A DNA stretch of 64,000 nt from a bacterium (lineage in GTDB: Bacteria > Verrucomicrobiota > Kiritimatiellia > CAIKKV01 > CAITUY01): assembly GCA_037128595.1 (NCBI GenBank), contig JBAXWB010000026.1:16396-80395 (forward strand), in the 5' to 3' direction. Each line of letters begins with the position of its first letter. Within the stretch, counting starts at the first letter, position 1. This document shows, one piece after another, positions 31,902-41,397 of this stretch. Position numbers and translations under genes: made by a program. Below the pieces are notes generated by a model, which was not told the origin of the DNA, ran no database searches, and worked only from the letters and a program-made list of their open reading frames with translations.

Positions 31902-33428
31902 ATGCGTTATGCCTTTATTTCTGACATCCATGCCAACCTGCCGGCGTGGCGGGCCGTTCATCGCGATATCCGCAGCAACAAAATTGATTATATCCTGTGC
32001 CTCGGCGACCTCATCGGCTATGGCCCCTCTCCCGTCGAAGTGCTCAATGAGGCACACGCGCACATCGACGCTTTCGTGCTGGGGAATCATGACGCGGTGG
32101 TCAGTGGCAGAATGGATGACACGTCATTTAATCCCCATGCCCGGGATATGATCCGGTGGACGGCCGCCAGGCTCAACCGGAAGGCCTCTGCCTTTTTAGC
32201 CTCGTTTCCCCTAACCATCATCGGCAATGGATTCCAGTGTGCCCATGGCGAATTTTCCCGTCCAGCAAGTTTTGATTATGTGCTGAATCCGGAAGAGACG
32301 ATCCCGTCCTGGCAGGCCGTCGACTCACCACTTCTGTTGGCGGGCCACACACACGAGCCGGCATTTTTCCTCCTCGGGCCAAGCGGTGTGCCTCGCCAGA
32401 TTGCCCCTCAGGATTTCGAGATCGAGCCGGGCAAACGCTATTTCGTCAATGTCGGCTCAGTGGGCTGTTCGCGGGATGGTGACCCCCGGGCCAGTTACTG
32501 TATTTACGACACGGCTGCCCGTGCGGTGTTCTGGCGGCGGGTGCCCTTTGATCTGGATAGTTTCCGGACGACCCTGATTCATTCAGGGCTTGAGCTGGAC
32601 CGGTGCGCCTTGTTGAAGACCGATCCGCTGGTCCAGACACTTCCGTTGAGGGCCCGTTTGGACTTTACCCCGCCCACAGCCCCGGAAAAATTGGCACGCC
32701 CGACTGTCGCGATGCAGGACATTACAACCTTGCGACGATCCATCCGCCAGTGGCAAAGGCTGTTTTTGTCTGCTGCCGTCATTATGGTGCTTTTAATCCT
32801 TGCCGCGATCCGGGTCTGGTTCGAGCAAAGAGACTATCGCGCCACTATAGGAGTCTCACCTACCCCACTGGCCGCAACCCATGTTCAGGTAAAAACCAAT
32901 TTGCTTATTAACCCGCAATCCCCCGTCCCGCCCGGTCGAGCCATTCCCGGATGGCAAATCCAACTTGGAGATTACCGGCTTCAGAAGGCGTCGGTTCTTG
33001 CCCTCAAAAAAGAGGGCATTTGTATCCAGCTTGAATCCGGAGCAGCTGAGGCCGGGGTTACCCTTACGGCCCCGCTCATTCACGTCCAACCTGGCCAGAG
33101 TTGGAGTATGAGTGGATTATTCGGAAAAGGAGTTTCGTTTGCCGGAACTACTGTCATGGCCGTGACGCTCATACGGCGGGGCAATCAGGGATCAATCACA
33201 AATCAAAATTTTGCCGTAAAGGAGCCGCTTCTGGCACGGTCAGATGGGTGGATGAAAGTGCGGCAGTCATTCACGATTCCCGCAGGGGGAGAGACGATTC
33301 AGGTGCAGATCCGGGGGGCATTTCGCGGAACCCTCCGGACCAGAAGCCTGTCCCTGGAGCTCAATCATTATCCGGATCATGAACGTAGTTCGCTTCAGCC
33401 TTCGTATCCAGATAGCCCTGCAAAATGA
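31902..33428 (+). CDS. Second membrane-anchored metallophosphoesterase (tandem paralogue)
   Basis: A 508-residue paralogue of the upstream protein, alignable along its entire length. The catalytic part (SDIHANLPAW, GDLIGYGPSP, GNHD, CAHGEF, GHTHEP, YFVNVGSVGCSRD) is intact. A membrane helix at about 285-305 (LFLSAAVIMVLLILAAIRVW) and a beta-rich external domain follow; the Ala/Pro tail of the first copy is missing. The two genes are separated by 239 bp containing a dispersed repeat rather than sitting in a tight operon. The last 68 bp overlap ruvX antisense. Confidence 0.85.
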   Translation: MRYAFISDIHANLPAWRAVHRDIRSNKIDYILCLGDLIGYGPSPVEVLNEAHAHIDAFVLGNHDAVVSGRMDDTSFNPHARDMIRWTAARLNRKASAFLASFPLTIIGNGFQCAHGEFSRPASFDYVLNPEETIPSWQAVDSPLLLAGHTHEPAFFLLGPSGVPRQIAPQDFEIEPGKRYFVNVGSVGCSRDGDPRASYCIYDTAARAVFWRRVPFDLDSFRTTLIHSGLELDRCALLKTDPLVQTLPLRARLDFTPPTAPEKLARPTVAMQDITTLRRSIRQWQRLFLSAAVIMVLLILAAIRVWFEQRDYRATIGVSPTPLAATHVQVKTNLLINPQSPVPPGRAIPGWQIQLGDYRLQKASVLALKKEGICIQLESGAAEAGVTLTAPLIHVQPGQSWSMSGLFGKGVSFAGTTVMAVTLIRRGNQGSITNQNFAVKEPLLARSDGWMKVRQSFTIPAGGETIQVQIRGAFRGTLRTRSLSLELNHYPDHERSSLQPSYPDSPAK

Positions 33429-33810
33429 CTTGTGCAGCCAGTTTATCGCGAACCTCTTTGCGCCGCTCGCGCGAGACATCCGCCTCCAGAAGCATCCGCT
33501 CCACCAGGCTGGTGCTTAAGCGCTCATCCGTTGTATCGACCGGTAAACCGCTCGCCGTTCTCAAGAGTTCGACAAATTTTCCGGCTTCCAGCGCCATCGC
33601 GCCATTGGTGCCATCCATGTTGATCGGAATGCCCACCACGATTTTAACCACCCCGCGGTCACGGGCAATCCGGCACACGGCGGCGATCGCCTCCTCGACG
33701 GAGCGAATGGTTTCGACGGATAGTGGCGTCGCCAGCATGGCCATGGGGTCACTGATCGCAATGCCTACGCGTCGGGTTCCGTAATCCACACCAAGGACCC
33801 GGCCCATCAT
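33361..33810 (-). CDS. ruvX: Putative pre-16S rRNA nuclease / Holliday junction resolvase YqgF (RuvX)
   Basis: A 149-residue RNase H-fold protein: VLGVDYGTRRVGIAISDP carries the first catalytic Asp, VVGIPINMDGT the second region, TDERLSTSLVERML the third. YqgF matures the 5' end of 16S rRNA in E. coli. Its start overlaps the coaX stop; its 3' end overlaps the convergent metallophosphoesterase gene by 68 bp, an unusually long antisense overlap. Confidence 0.93.
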   Translation of the reverse strand: MMGRVLGVDYGTRRVGIAISDPMAMLATPLSVETIRSVEEAIAAVCRIARDRGVVKIVVGIPINMDGTNGAMALEAGKFVELLRTASGLPVDTTDERLSTSLVERMLLEADVSRERRKEVRDKLAAQVILQGYLDTKAEANYVHDPDND

Positions 33811-34568
33811 GAGCGGTTTAACTCCCTGAGCAATACCAGTCCGTTCAACGTCAGATCCGGCACAATATCAACAGGGGTATCGAGGCCTTTCAGGGCCAAC
33901 CCGGCATATCCACCTGTCGCACAGAACTGCACTTTCCGCTCTTTCATCCCGGCCTTCACATGGTTGAGGATCTCCCGGACCATGCCCCGGTAGCCAACCA
34001 CTACACCGATTCGCATGGCCTCACTCGTGGAGCGTCCGATATTTTTAAACCGGCCATCCAGCCCGATCTCGGGCAGCAAGGCCGTCCGTTCGGCCAGATA
34101 ATCCGTCATCAAGGGGAGCCCGGGCGCAATCACGCCCCCCACATACCGGCCATCACCCGTGACGATATCAAAGGTCAGGGCCGTTCCGAAGTCGGCCACA
34201 ATGACGGCAGACCCATAGAGATCCCAGGCGGCCGCGGTATCAGCCAGCCGATCGGCCCCGATGGTTTCAGGTTGGGGATAATCCACCTTGATATTCAAAT
34301 TAATACTATGCCCGACCAGTAAAGGGGCTTTCCCGCACAGTTTCTGGAGCACCTGCGCCCAGAGCGGGTTGAGACCGGGGACCACCGAACACAAGACCGC
34401 ATCCCGGACCGTCCGGCCAGTGGCCAATTTGCGCAGGAGCAGCATGATTTTACGCTCTTCACGCCCCTCGCGGGTCGACATTCGGCACTGACGGATGATC
34501 CGCCGGCCGCGGGCCAGCCCGATATGGGTGCTGGTATTTCCAATATCAATAACGAAAAAATATTCCAT
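33807..34568 (-). CDS. coaX: Type III pantothenate kinase
   Basis: A 253-residue CoaX starting MEYFFVIDIGNTSTHIGLA (ATG 34568; a frame extension of five codons is less likely). ASKHA-fold motifs are present: DIGNT phosphate loop, PETIGADRLADTAAA, VADFGTALTFDIV, GGVIAPGLPLM and CATGGYAGLA. It phosphorylates pantothenate, the first step to coenzyme A, and needs a monovalent cation. It lies between nadC and ruvX with minimal spacing, suggesting an operon of cofactor genes. Confidence 0.94.
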   Translation of the reverse strand: MEYFFVIDIGNTSTHIGLARGRRIIRQCRMSTREGREERKIMLLLRKLATGRTVRDAVLCSVVPGLNPLWAQVLQKLCGKAPLLVGHSINLNIKVDYPQPETIGADRLADTAAAWDLYGSAVIVADFGTALTFDIVTGDGRYVGGVIAPGLPLMTDYLAERTALLPEIGLDGRFKNIGRSTSEAMRIGVVVGYRGMVREILNHVKAGMKERKVQFCATGGYAGLALKGLDTPVDIVPDLTLNGLVLLRELNRS

Positions 34569-34588
34569 AGGACTCAACCCCATAGCAA

Positions 34589-35443
34589 CTAATCAAGTTC
34601 AAGTGATAAATCGGCGGCAGGCGCGGAATGGGTCAGGCCGCCAATAGAAATGGCATCCACGCCCGTGGCCGCAATGGCCGCAACGGTGGCCAGGGAAACT
34701 CCACCCGAGGCTTCCAGCTTGCATCGTTTCGCGCAAATCGCGACACAGGCCTTCATCCGGTCCGGGGCCATGTTATCCAGCATGATCCATTCGGGAGAGG
34801 CCCGCAATGCGTCACGCAACTCCTCTTCGGACTCCACTTCCACCTCAACGGGAATACCGGGGAATTTAGCCCGCGCCGCCGCGACCGCCCCCTGCAGATT
34901 GGTGATGCCGGCCTCCTGCCAGAGACGGCGATGGTTGTCCTTGATCAGCACCATATCGTACAACCCCATCCGGTGATTCGTCCCCCCGCCGCAGGTCACG
35001 GCATATTTTTCCAGAACGCGCAACGTGGGCGTCGTCTTGCGGGTGTCCAGAATCCGGGTTCCGAATGGGTTAACAAGATCTACAAATTCCCGGGTGCGCG
35101 AGGCGATGCCCGTCATCCGCTGCATGAAGTTGAGCGCCGTCCGTTCCCCTGTAAGAATACCGCGAATGGGGCCCTCAATGGTCATTAAGGCCTGATCCGG
35201 CCTGACGGCCATTCCGTCCGCGACCAGACAGCGGCACTGGAGGGCCGGGTCCACGCTGGCAAATACGGCCTGAGCCACCTCCCCTCCGGATACCACATAA
35301 TTCCCGCGGGCTAGAATCACCGCCTTTCCCCGACTGCTTTCGGGCACGACGGACAGGGTGGTAACATCCCCGCTCCCGATATCTTCCAATAATGCGCGCT
35401 GGATCAGATCCTGTACCACAGGGTTTTCGGTAATGGAACTCAT
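34589..35443 (-). CDS. nadC: Nicotinate-nucleotide pyrophosphorylase (quinolinate phosphoribosyltransferase)
   Basis: A 284-residue NadC. The ATG at 35443 overlaps the wzt stop (ATGA) and follows GGAGG at good spacing. Family motifs: EDIGSGDVTTLSV, TGERTALNFMQRMTGIA, DTRKTTPTLRVLEKYAV, GGGTNHRMGLYDMVLIKDNH, EVEVESEEEL and LEASGGVSLATV. It converts quinolinate and PRPP to nicotinate mononucleotide for NAD synthesis. Genes nadA and nadB are not in the window. Confidence 0.95.
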   Translation of the reverse strand: MSSITENPVVQDLIQRALLEDIGSGDVTTLSVVPESSRGKAVILARGNYVVSGGEVAQAVFASVDPALQCRCLVADGMAVRPDQALMTIEGPIRGILTGERTALNFMQRMTGIASRTREFVDLVNPFGTRILDTRKTTPTLRVLEKYAVTCGGGTNHRMGLYDMVLIKDNHRRLWQEAGITNLQGAVAAARAKFPGIPVEVEVESEEELRDALRASPEWIMLDNMAPDRMKACVAICAKRCKLEASGGVSLATVAAIAATGVDAISIGGLTHSAPAADLSLELD

Positions 35444-36624
35444 CCGATCCTCCACTCGCTGGGCATGTGACAAATCCCTTCAAAACTCTTGTCCGACTCC
35501 ACCCCGATCGCAAAGGCATTGTCCATCCGGTGATAGTTCACCTTGTGGTCAGCGGAATGAACGGAAAACGATAAAAAGTAGGTGCCGCGGGCCAGATTCA
35601 GCTGCGGGATCCTCAACTCGACCTGTCCGGAACCGGACAGCCTGGGGATCGACACCGCCGCAATCTCGGTGTTGCTGCCATGAACCAGCCGCCCGGCCTC
35701 GTCGCTGATGCCAAACCCGAATATCGAAGGACCCACAGGCGTTTTTACCTCATACCCCAGCTGAACGGTCAGGGGATGGCCCCACTTGAATTTTGTGGTG
35801 GGAAGACCGGTCTCGTCGGAAAAATTGGCACCGGTGATAATGACCTCACGGGTGCCCCATTCCCGACTGCGTTCCGCACTCGCCTGATTGCGCCAGAAGG
35901 TTTCATACTGGCCCACGACTTTACCGGGATCGCCATGGCCCAATACGCGGCCATGGTCAAGAAACAGAATCTGATCGCTTACGGATTGAATGGTTCCCAG
36001 GTCATGCGAGATGATCAGCATGGTCTTTTTCTGGTCACGGAATTCGGACATCCGCCGCAGACATTTGCGTTGAAAGGAGGCATCTCCGACCGCAAGTACT
36101 TCATCCACCAGCAGGATATCCGGATCTACCTCCACCGCCACCGCAAAGCCCAGCCGGACATACATGCCCGAAGAGTAATGCTTTACGGGTTGGTCGATAA
36201 ACGTGCCGATATCCGCAAAGCTGACGATGGCGTCAAACCGTCGGATCATTTGTTCCCGGGTCAACCCCATGATGGCACCGGCCAGAAATACATTCTCCCG
36301 CCCGGTCAGATCGGGATGGAAGCCGGCGCCCAATTCCAGTAAGGAAGAAATCACACCGGTGGTCTTGATTTTGCCTTCAGTGGGCGTCATGGTTCCTGCC
36401 AGAACCGACAGCAGTGTGCTTTTGCCCGCCCCATTGGCACCGATCAAGCCGAGCGTGGAGCCACGCTCAACGCTGAAACTGATATCCTTGAGCGCCCACA
36501 AGTCACGCTCACTTCCAGGGGCATGGATCATATCCATGACCATGGATTTCAAGGTGCGGCCGCCGGAACTCCTCAACCGGAATCGCTTCCCTACTCCTTC
36601 AACCTGTATGGCAATATCACTCAT
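35440..36624 (-). CDS. wzt: ABC transporter ATP-binding protein with Wzt-type C-terminal domain
   Basis: A 394-residue ATPase starting MSDIAIQVEGVGKRFRL. Residues 1-240 contain Walker A GANGAGKSTL, the HYSSGMYVRLGFAVAV signature and Walker B DILLVDEVLAVGD, as in the polysaccharide-export (ABC-2/Wzt) class. Residues about 255-394 form a beta-sandwich resembling the Wzt carbohydrate-binding domain (GHPLTVQLGYEV, FGFGISDEAGRLVHGSNTE, QLNLARGTYFLSFSVH), which binds the modified end of O-antigen in E. coli. It follows the permease gene by one base. With it, it should export an undecaprenyl-linked polysaccharide. Confidence 0.9.
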   Translation of the reverse strand: MSDIAIQVEGVGKRFRLRSSGGRTLKSMVMDMIHAPGSERDLWALKDISFSVERGSTLGLIGANGAGKSTLLSVLAGTMTPTEGKIKTTGVISSLLELGAGFHPDLTGRENVFLAGAIMGLTREQMIRRFDAIVSFADIGTFIDQPVKHYSSGMYVRLGFAVAVEVDPDILLVDEVLAVGDASFQRKCLRRMSEFRDQKKTMLIISHDLGTIQSVSDQILFLDHGRVLGHGDPGKVVGQYETFWRNQASAERSREWGTREVIITGANFSDETGLPTTKFKWGHPLTVQLGYEVKTPVGPSIFGFGISDEAGRLVHGSNTEIAAVSIPRLSGSGQVELRIPQLNLARGTYFLSFSVHSADHKVNYHRMDNAFAIGVESDKSFEGICHMPSEWRIG

Positions 36625-36625
36625 G

Positions 36626-37411
36626 TTACAGTTCGTCCGCAAATCCGGGTTGAAGTTTCTGAAAGACCAGAATGCCGGCTATGAAAACTACGACGGTCAT
36701 GCCCGCCGAAAGGGCGATCAGGGAGATGTCCGGCAGAGGACGTCCCAGCAAGGCGGTCCGGTAAAGCGCCAGAATTCCGGCCATGGGATTCAAAAAGTAC
36801 AATTGGCCCAGTATGGGATGTTTCTCGATAATGGTGGCAATCATCGAGATGTCATAGACCACCGGTGTCAGAAAAAACCACGCCATGGTGAAAATCCCAG
36901 TCAGATGCTGGACATCCCGGAAGAACACATTCAAGGCACTCAGCGCCAGGCTCACCCCCGTACACAATGCCAGATGAACCACCAATGCCAGAGGAAGCCA
37001 CAGGATCCCCCCGAAGTGTGGGCCAACCCAGATCAAATAGACCAGCATCACCCCCAGTGAAAGCAGGAAGTTCACGAAATTGGCCAGGACAATGGAAAGA
37101 GGCAATAAGACCCGGGGAAAACAGGCTTTTTTGACCAGATTCGCATTACCGATAATGGCGAATGAGGAATCCCCGAGGCACATGGCGAGGTACTGCCAGA
37201 CAAAAATGCCTGATACCAGCACGGTCATGGGCATATTGAATTTCATGATGATGTTCATGAAAACGCCGTAGATGGCAATCAGGAAAACCGGGCCCAACAG
37301 GGTCCAAAGGAATCCGAGGGCCGATTCCTTATAGCGGATCTTGACGTTCCGGACCACCAGCATGGATAGCAGTTCACGGCGCGCAAATATATCTTTAACC
37401 AATGAAATCAT
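36626..37411 (-). CDS. wzm: ABC-2 type polysaccharide export permease, Wzm type
   Basis: A 261-residue permease with six predicted membrane helices. RRELLSMLVVRNVKIRYKES at the start and LNVFFRDVQHLTGIFTMAWFF in the middle are typical of Wzm/KpsM/TagG proteins. It pairs with the Wzt-like ATPase immediately downstream, so the two form an O-antigen or capsule exporter. No glycosyltransferase cluster is adjacent here, unlike in most such loci; those enzymes must lie elsewhere. Confidence 0.9.
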   Translation of the reverse strand: MISLVKDIFARRELLSMLVVRNVKIRYKESALGFLWTLLGPVFLIAIYGVFMNIIMKFNMPMTVLVSGIFVWQYLAMCLGDSSFAIIGNANLVKKACFPRVLLPLSIVLANFVNFLLSLGVMLVYLIWVGPHFGGILWLPLALVVHLALCTGVSLALSALNVFFRDVQHLTGIFTMAWFFLTPVVYDISMIATIIEKHPILGQLYFLNPMAGILALYRTALLGRPLPDISLIALSAGMTVVVFIAGILVFQKLQPGFADEL

Positions 37412-37476
37412 CGGGGCGGGATTGTATGCGGTGTCGCCACTGAAAACAACTCAGAATCCTGTCTTCAGGATGAGCC

Positions 37477-38184
37477 TCAGGGTTGGCGCGCCAACACTCC
37501 GGCAAAGAAATCGACCGTCTCCTCGCGCGACCGTCCGAGTTCATGCGCTTTATCGGCTTCAACGACAAGTTTCCAGGCCGCCCCCGCACAGTGATTCACG
37601 GCGAAAATGCCGCGAATACTGTGAATCCGGAACTCCTCATCCTTGCCCCCGATGAAGAAAATTCCAGGCACGGCGCGTGTGGCCGGGGGCGCCAGATGAG
37701 TGAAGTAAAAGCCACCCTTATTGACGACGAATGCCAATACCCGCCCGGGCTTCCAGCAGGCAAACTCGTAATTGAATTGCCCCCCGGCAGACATCCCCCA
37801 GAGCAGGAGGGGTGCAGCCCCCGCTTCAGGATGACCGGCTGCCTTCGCCAGACCTTCAACGGCATCCAGCAGTGCCTGGCCACTTCCATTTCCCGCAAGG
37901 GCGTACTCCTCAATCGCCATGTTTTCATGCGGATGATCCTTGAACCAGCACCCGACCAGCGCAAGGTCGTGGCCCCGGGCAAATTCCTGCCAAAAGGGAT
38001 CGGCTACATCGGGTCGTCCGTCCCCATTGCTTCCCGGAACCAGAACCAGAACCCCCTTCAGCACCTGGCTCGATGAGGGGTGCCACCAGCGAAACATGGC
38101 GACCGCGAAATTGATGCCGGCAGATATCTCAAGGTCTAAAGTGGTTGGATCCATAGTCACATGCTCCCGCGTTGTTTGCGTCAT
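37477..38184 (-). CDS. Alpha/beta-hydrolase-fold protein, function unknown
   Basis: About 235 residues from ATG 38184, which overlaps the aldehyde dehydrogenase stop (TGATG). The fold is suggested by VLVLVPGSNGDGRPDV, a nucleophile elbow GMSAGGQF, a late Asp region (FFIGGKDEEFRI) and a C-terminal His in DKAHELGRS, giving a plausible Ser-Asp-His triad. No signal peptide is visible. Cotranslation with the CoA-acylating aldehyde dehydrogenase hints at a shared small-molecule pathway, but the substrate cannot be named. Confidence 0.7.
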   Translation of the reverse strand: MTQTTREHVTMDPTTLDLEISAGINFAVAMFRWWHPSSSQVLKGVLVLVPGSNGDGRPDVADPFWQEFARGHDLALVGCWFKDHPHENMAIEEYALAGNGSGQALLDAVEGLAKAAGHPEAGAAPLLLWGMSAGGQFNYEFACWKPGRVLAFVVNKGGFYFTHLAPPATRAVPGIFFIGGKDEEFRIHSIRGIFAVNHCAGAAWKLVVEADKAHELGRSREETVDFFAGVLARQP

Positions 38185-39572
38185 CAACTTTTTCCCAGCA
38201 TGGCCCAACAGCTCTTGAAGATTTCATTTTCATCGGGGATGACCGCGGGAATCGGTTTTGATACCCAGGTGTTATTGAGGAAATGCTTCCACACAATATT
38301 ATCACTGGTGATATTGCCACCCCAGGTTCCGCACCCCAGGGTCATGGTGAAGGGCATCCCGTTGTCATAGTTGCCGCTATTGGCATAACACTGCGGCTGA
38401 TTGACCATCATCCGGCTCACATGACACTTGGTGGCGAGTTCCATGATATGGGCTTGATTCAGACTGTGAATGCCGCAGGAATGGCCATAGCCGCAGGCCC
38501 GGGTCAAACGTTCCACATAGTCCACCGCCTCCGCAAAAGCATCGTAGCGCCAGAGCGTCACCACGGGGGATAGCTTCTCTCCCGCAAACAAGTCTTTAAC
38601 CAGCGGTTCCTCGCCTACCACCATCAAAAAACGGGTGGAGTCCGGTACCTGCAGGGACGCCATTTGTGCGATCGTGCGGGCCGGTCTGGCCACAATCAGG
38701 GAATTCAATTTATGGGAATCAGGCCAGAGGGTCGCCTGCAAACGGACCTTGTCTTCAGCCGTACAAAGGTATCCGCCTTCCGCCTGCAACGCCTTGATCA
38801 ACTCATTCCAGATGCTCTTCTGGATAATCAGGGAATTCTCACTCGAACAGGAGGTGGCGTTATCAAACGTCTTGCTGAGGAATACCTTTCTGGCCACATC
38901 CGGAATCACAGCGGTCTCATCCACCACCACGCAGGCATTCCCCGCCCCTACTCCATACGCCGGGGTTCCGCTTGAATAGGCGGCCTTGACAATCGCATCC
39001 GCCCCTGTAGCCACCACCAGATCCGCGGCTGACATCAACTCCCGCACGGCTTCCCGCGACGGCTCAGGCAGCCCCTGTACCAGATCGACGGGCGCCCCTG
39101 CCTTACGAAGGCCTTTTCGCATCAGTTCCACGACCAGACCGGTCGTCTCGCGGGCCCGGGGATGAGCCCCGAAAATGACCGCATTGCGGGTCTTCAGGAT
39201 CGCCAGCCCGTTTCCGGCCGGGGTGGACGTCGGATTGGTTACAGGCATAATCGCAGCCACCACGCCAACCGGTTTGGCGATCTTAATTAGTCCGCGTGCC
39301 TCGTCAGTCTCAATCACGCCAACCGTCTGGACCCCATGCAGATCGCGCAACACACCAAGGGTCTTCTTGCGGTGTTTCAGCAACTTGTCCTCATAGACCC
39401 CCATGCCGGTCTCACGGATCGCCAATTCGGCGCATCGGATGGCGTTTTCCTCTTTATAGAGTTCCCACCCCACAGCGGCCACCATCAGATCGACCTGCTC
39501 CTGCGGCCAATACTCGATGATCTGTTGCGCCAGCCGGGCGCGCTCGACAAGCTCTTTGACTGAATCGCTCAT
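38184..39572 (-). CDS. CoA-acylating aldehyde dehydrogenase (EutE/SauS/AdhE-N type)
   Basis: A 462-residue enzyme. GVVAAIMPVTNPTSTP, GVGAGNACVVVDETA and the catalytic-Cys region DNATSCSSENSLII place it with CoA-dependent acylating aldehyde dehydrogenases. MPFTMTLGCGTWGGNITSDN is the conserved late motif. Candidate substrates include acetaldehyde, sulfoacetaldehyde or succinate semialdehyde; the sequence as read does not decide. No microcompartment shell genes or signature N-terminal targeting peptide are seen. It sits 3 bp after the peptide-binding-protein gene and overlaps the hydrolase gene, so these three form one transcriptional run after secG. Confidence 0.85.
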   Translation of the reverse strand: MSDSVKELVERARLAQQIIEYWPQEQVDLMVAAVGWELYKEENAIRCAELAIRETGMGVYEDKLLKHRKKTLGVLRDLHGVQTVGVIETDEARGLIKIAKPVGVVAAIMPVTNPTSTPAGNGLAILKTRNAVIFGAHPRARETTGLVVELMRKGLRKAGAPVDLVQGLPEPSREAVRELMSAADLVVATGADAIVKAAYSSGTPAYGVGAGNACVVVDETAVIPDVARKVFLSKTFDNATSCSSENSLIIQKSIWNELIKALQAEGGYLCTAEDKVRLQATLWPDSHKLNSLIVARPARTIAQMASLQVPDSTRFLMVVGEEPLVKDLFAGEKLSPVVTLWRYDAFAEAVDYVERLTRACGYGHSCGIHSLNQAHIMELATKCHVSRMMVNQPQCYANSGNYDNGMPFTMTLGCGTWGGNITSDNIVWKHFLNNTWVSKPIPAVIPDENEIFKSCWAMLGKS

Positions 39573-39575
39573 GCG

Positions 39576-41372
39576 TTACAAGTTACCATCTTTTCTTCCA
39601 TCAATCCGGTAATATTTATTGAGCCCGAGCGGGAAGTCATGGGGTTTGAAATTTTTCAACCAGGCGTGCTTGAGCGTCACCGTCAGTGAATGGTGTAAAA
39701 ACAGCCAGGGACAATCCCCTTTTACGATCTTCTCCATGCGGGCATAGACTTTTCGTTTTTCGATTCCTTCAGGCAAGGTGCCTGATTTTTCATACAACCG
39801 GTCATAATCCGGATTCACATAATTACAGCGGTTGGCACCCGGGGTGATATTCGGACCATAGAAAAGCTGTAAAAAGTTTTCCGGATCCGGGTAATCGGCC
39901 ATCCAGCTCAGGTAGAAAATCTGCGCCCGCTTCTGCTCAAGTTTTTTCAAGAAAGAAGGCCAATTGTTGAAACTCGGCACCAATACAATCCCAATACGTT
40001 CCATGAAGGAGGCCAGCACTTCGACCATCTCCCGCGTCTCAGGTTCTCCGGACCCCAACTCCAATGTCAGCTCAAGCCGACGTCCGGTGCCCGGGTCCTT
40101 GCCGTCGGGATAACCCGCCTGGACCATCAATTGACGGGCCCGTTCGAGATCAAAGGGGAAAAGGCTTTCATTGGGGGCGGACACCCCCATGGCGGGCGGA
40201 ATCGGTCCCATGGCGGGCGTCACCCGTCCATTCTGGAACTTGACCCACCGTTCCCGGTCGAATGCGGCCATCATCGCCTGGCGAAGGCATCGGTTGGTTC
40301 CCACCACCGGATCCTCCATATTGAAGCCAAGATAGGCGGTATCCAAAGCCGGCGCAGAACTCATCTCAATCCCGCGCTCCGTCATCTCCCGGGTCAACTT
40401 CCGGTCCGACGTTACGACGGCATCCCAATTATCACGGGACAAGGCGGTCGCCTCCAGTTGTCCGGAAAGAAATAAAAGCCACTGGGTCGAGGGATCGGTA
40501 ATGACGTACTGCACCAGCCGGTCAATGAACGGTAGCGGTTTGCTGGCATCGGCCAAAAAACCATTGGCCACATCTGATCCCTCACCAGAAGCCGGATAAC
40601 GCTCTTCGCGCCCCGTTTCCCGCCATTTCGGGTTTCGCTCAAATTCAAGGCGGTAATTATGAATGTGGGACTTCAGAATATATGGTCCGGTTCCCACGGG
40701 GTGCGAAACAAAATCCACCCCATAATACTCCACGGCTTCACGGGGAACCGCATACGCGAAATTCATGGTCAGAATCCACAACAAGGCCGGGAAAGGACGG
40801 ATCAGATGGATGCGTAGCGTGTAGGGATCCGGCGTTTCAAGGCCGGCTACAGGGGCATCATAATCCGTTGGGCCTTGTCCTGAACGGGTCCGGAACTCGT
40901 CCAACCCGGTAATCCGGTCCCGAAAGGCCCAATAGCCGGGTGATCCGACCTTCAGGTCAGCGACGCGCTTGATGCCGTAGACAAAGTCCGTGGCGCAGAG
41001 TTCGCGTCCTTTGCCTTTCCCTGCAGGGGAATTGAAAAAACAGGGGTCATCCTGAAAATAGATTCCCTTGCGGATCTTGAAGGAATAAATGAGGCCATCC
41101 GGCGAAATGGTCGGCAAGGCTTCGGCCAGACAGGGTTCGACGCAGTAGGGCCGTTCCAGATAGGCATATTGAACCAGCCCCTCATACATCTTACTCATGG
41201 CCTGGATGGACGGGAGATCCATCGCCTTGGCGGGATCAAATCCGGCAATCCGCTTGGTCTCGGCGTAGAATACCGATTCGCCACCCCACCCGCCGGTGAC
41301 CAGACTCAGCTGAATAAAAAGCAAAAGGATCCACCCTGGCCAAACCCAGAGAGGACCCTTTTCAGACATCAT
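39576..41372 (-). CDS. Peptide ABC transporter substrate-binding protein (family 5)
   Basis: About 598 residues from ATG 41372 (MMSEKGPLWVWPGWILLLF), with GGAGG upstream; the frame extends further but that part is antisense noise over secG. An N-terminal hydrophobic signal precedes a family-5 extracellular binding domain: FDPAKAMDLPSIQAMSKMYEGL, KIRKGIYFQDD, VAGLETPDPYTLRIHL, GTGPYILKSH and YLSWMADYPDPENFLQLFYGPN. It would deliver peptides or similar ligands to an Opp-type permease; the oppB and oppC-like genes are 12 kb away. Its place in a glycolytic/secG operon is unusual. Confidence 0.88.
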   Translation of the reverse strand: MMSEKGPLWVWPGWILLLFIQLSLVTGGWGGESVFYAETKRIAGFDPAKAMDLPSIQAMSKMYEGLVQYAYLERPYCVEPCLAEALPTISPDGLIYSFKIRKGIYFQDDPCFFNSPAGKGKGRELCATDFVYGIKRVADLKVGSPGYWAFRDRITGLDEFRTRSGQGPTDYDAPVAGLETPDPYTLRIHLIRPFPALLWILTMNFAYAVPREAVEYYGVDFVSHPVGTGPYILKSHIHNYRLEFERNPKWRETGREERYPASGEGSDVANGFLADASKPLPFIDRLVQYVITDPSTQWLLFLSGQLEATALSRDNWDAVVTSDRKLTREMTERGIEMSSAPALDTAYLGFNMEDPVVGTNRCLRQAMMAAFDRERWVKFQNGRVTPAMGPIPPAMGVSAPNESLFPFDLERARQLMVQAGYPDGKDPGTGRRLELTLELGSGEPETREMVEVLASFMERIGIVLVPSFNNWPSFLKKLEQKRAQIFYLSWMADYPDPENFLQLFYGPNITPGANRCNYVNPDYDRLYEKSGTLPEGIEKRKVYARMEKIVKGDCPWLFLHHSLTVTLKHAWLKNFKPHDFPLGLNKYYRIDGRKDGNL

Positions 41373-41397
41373 CACAGTACACCCTCCAACACCCGCA

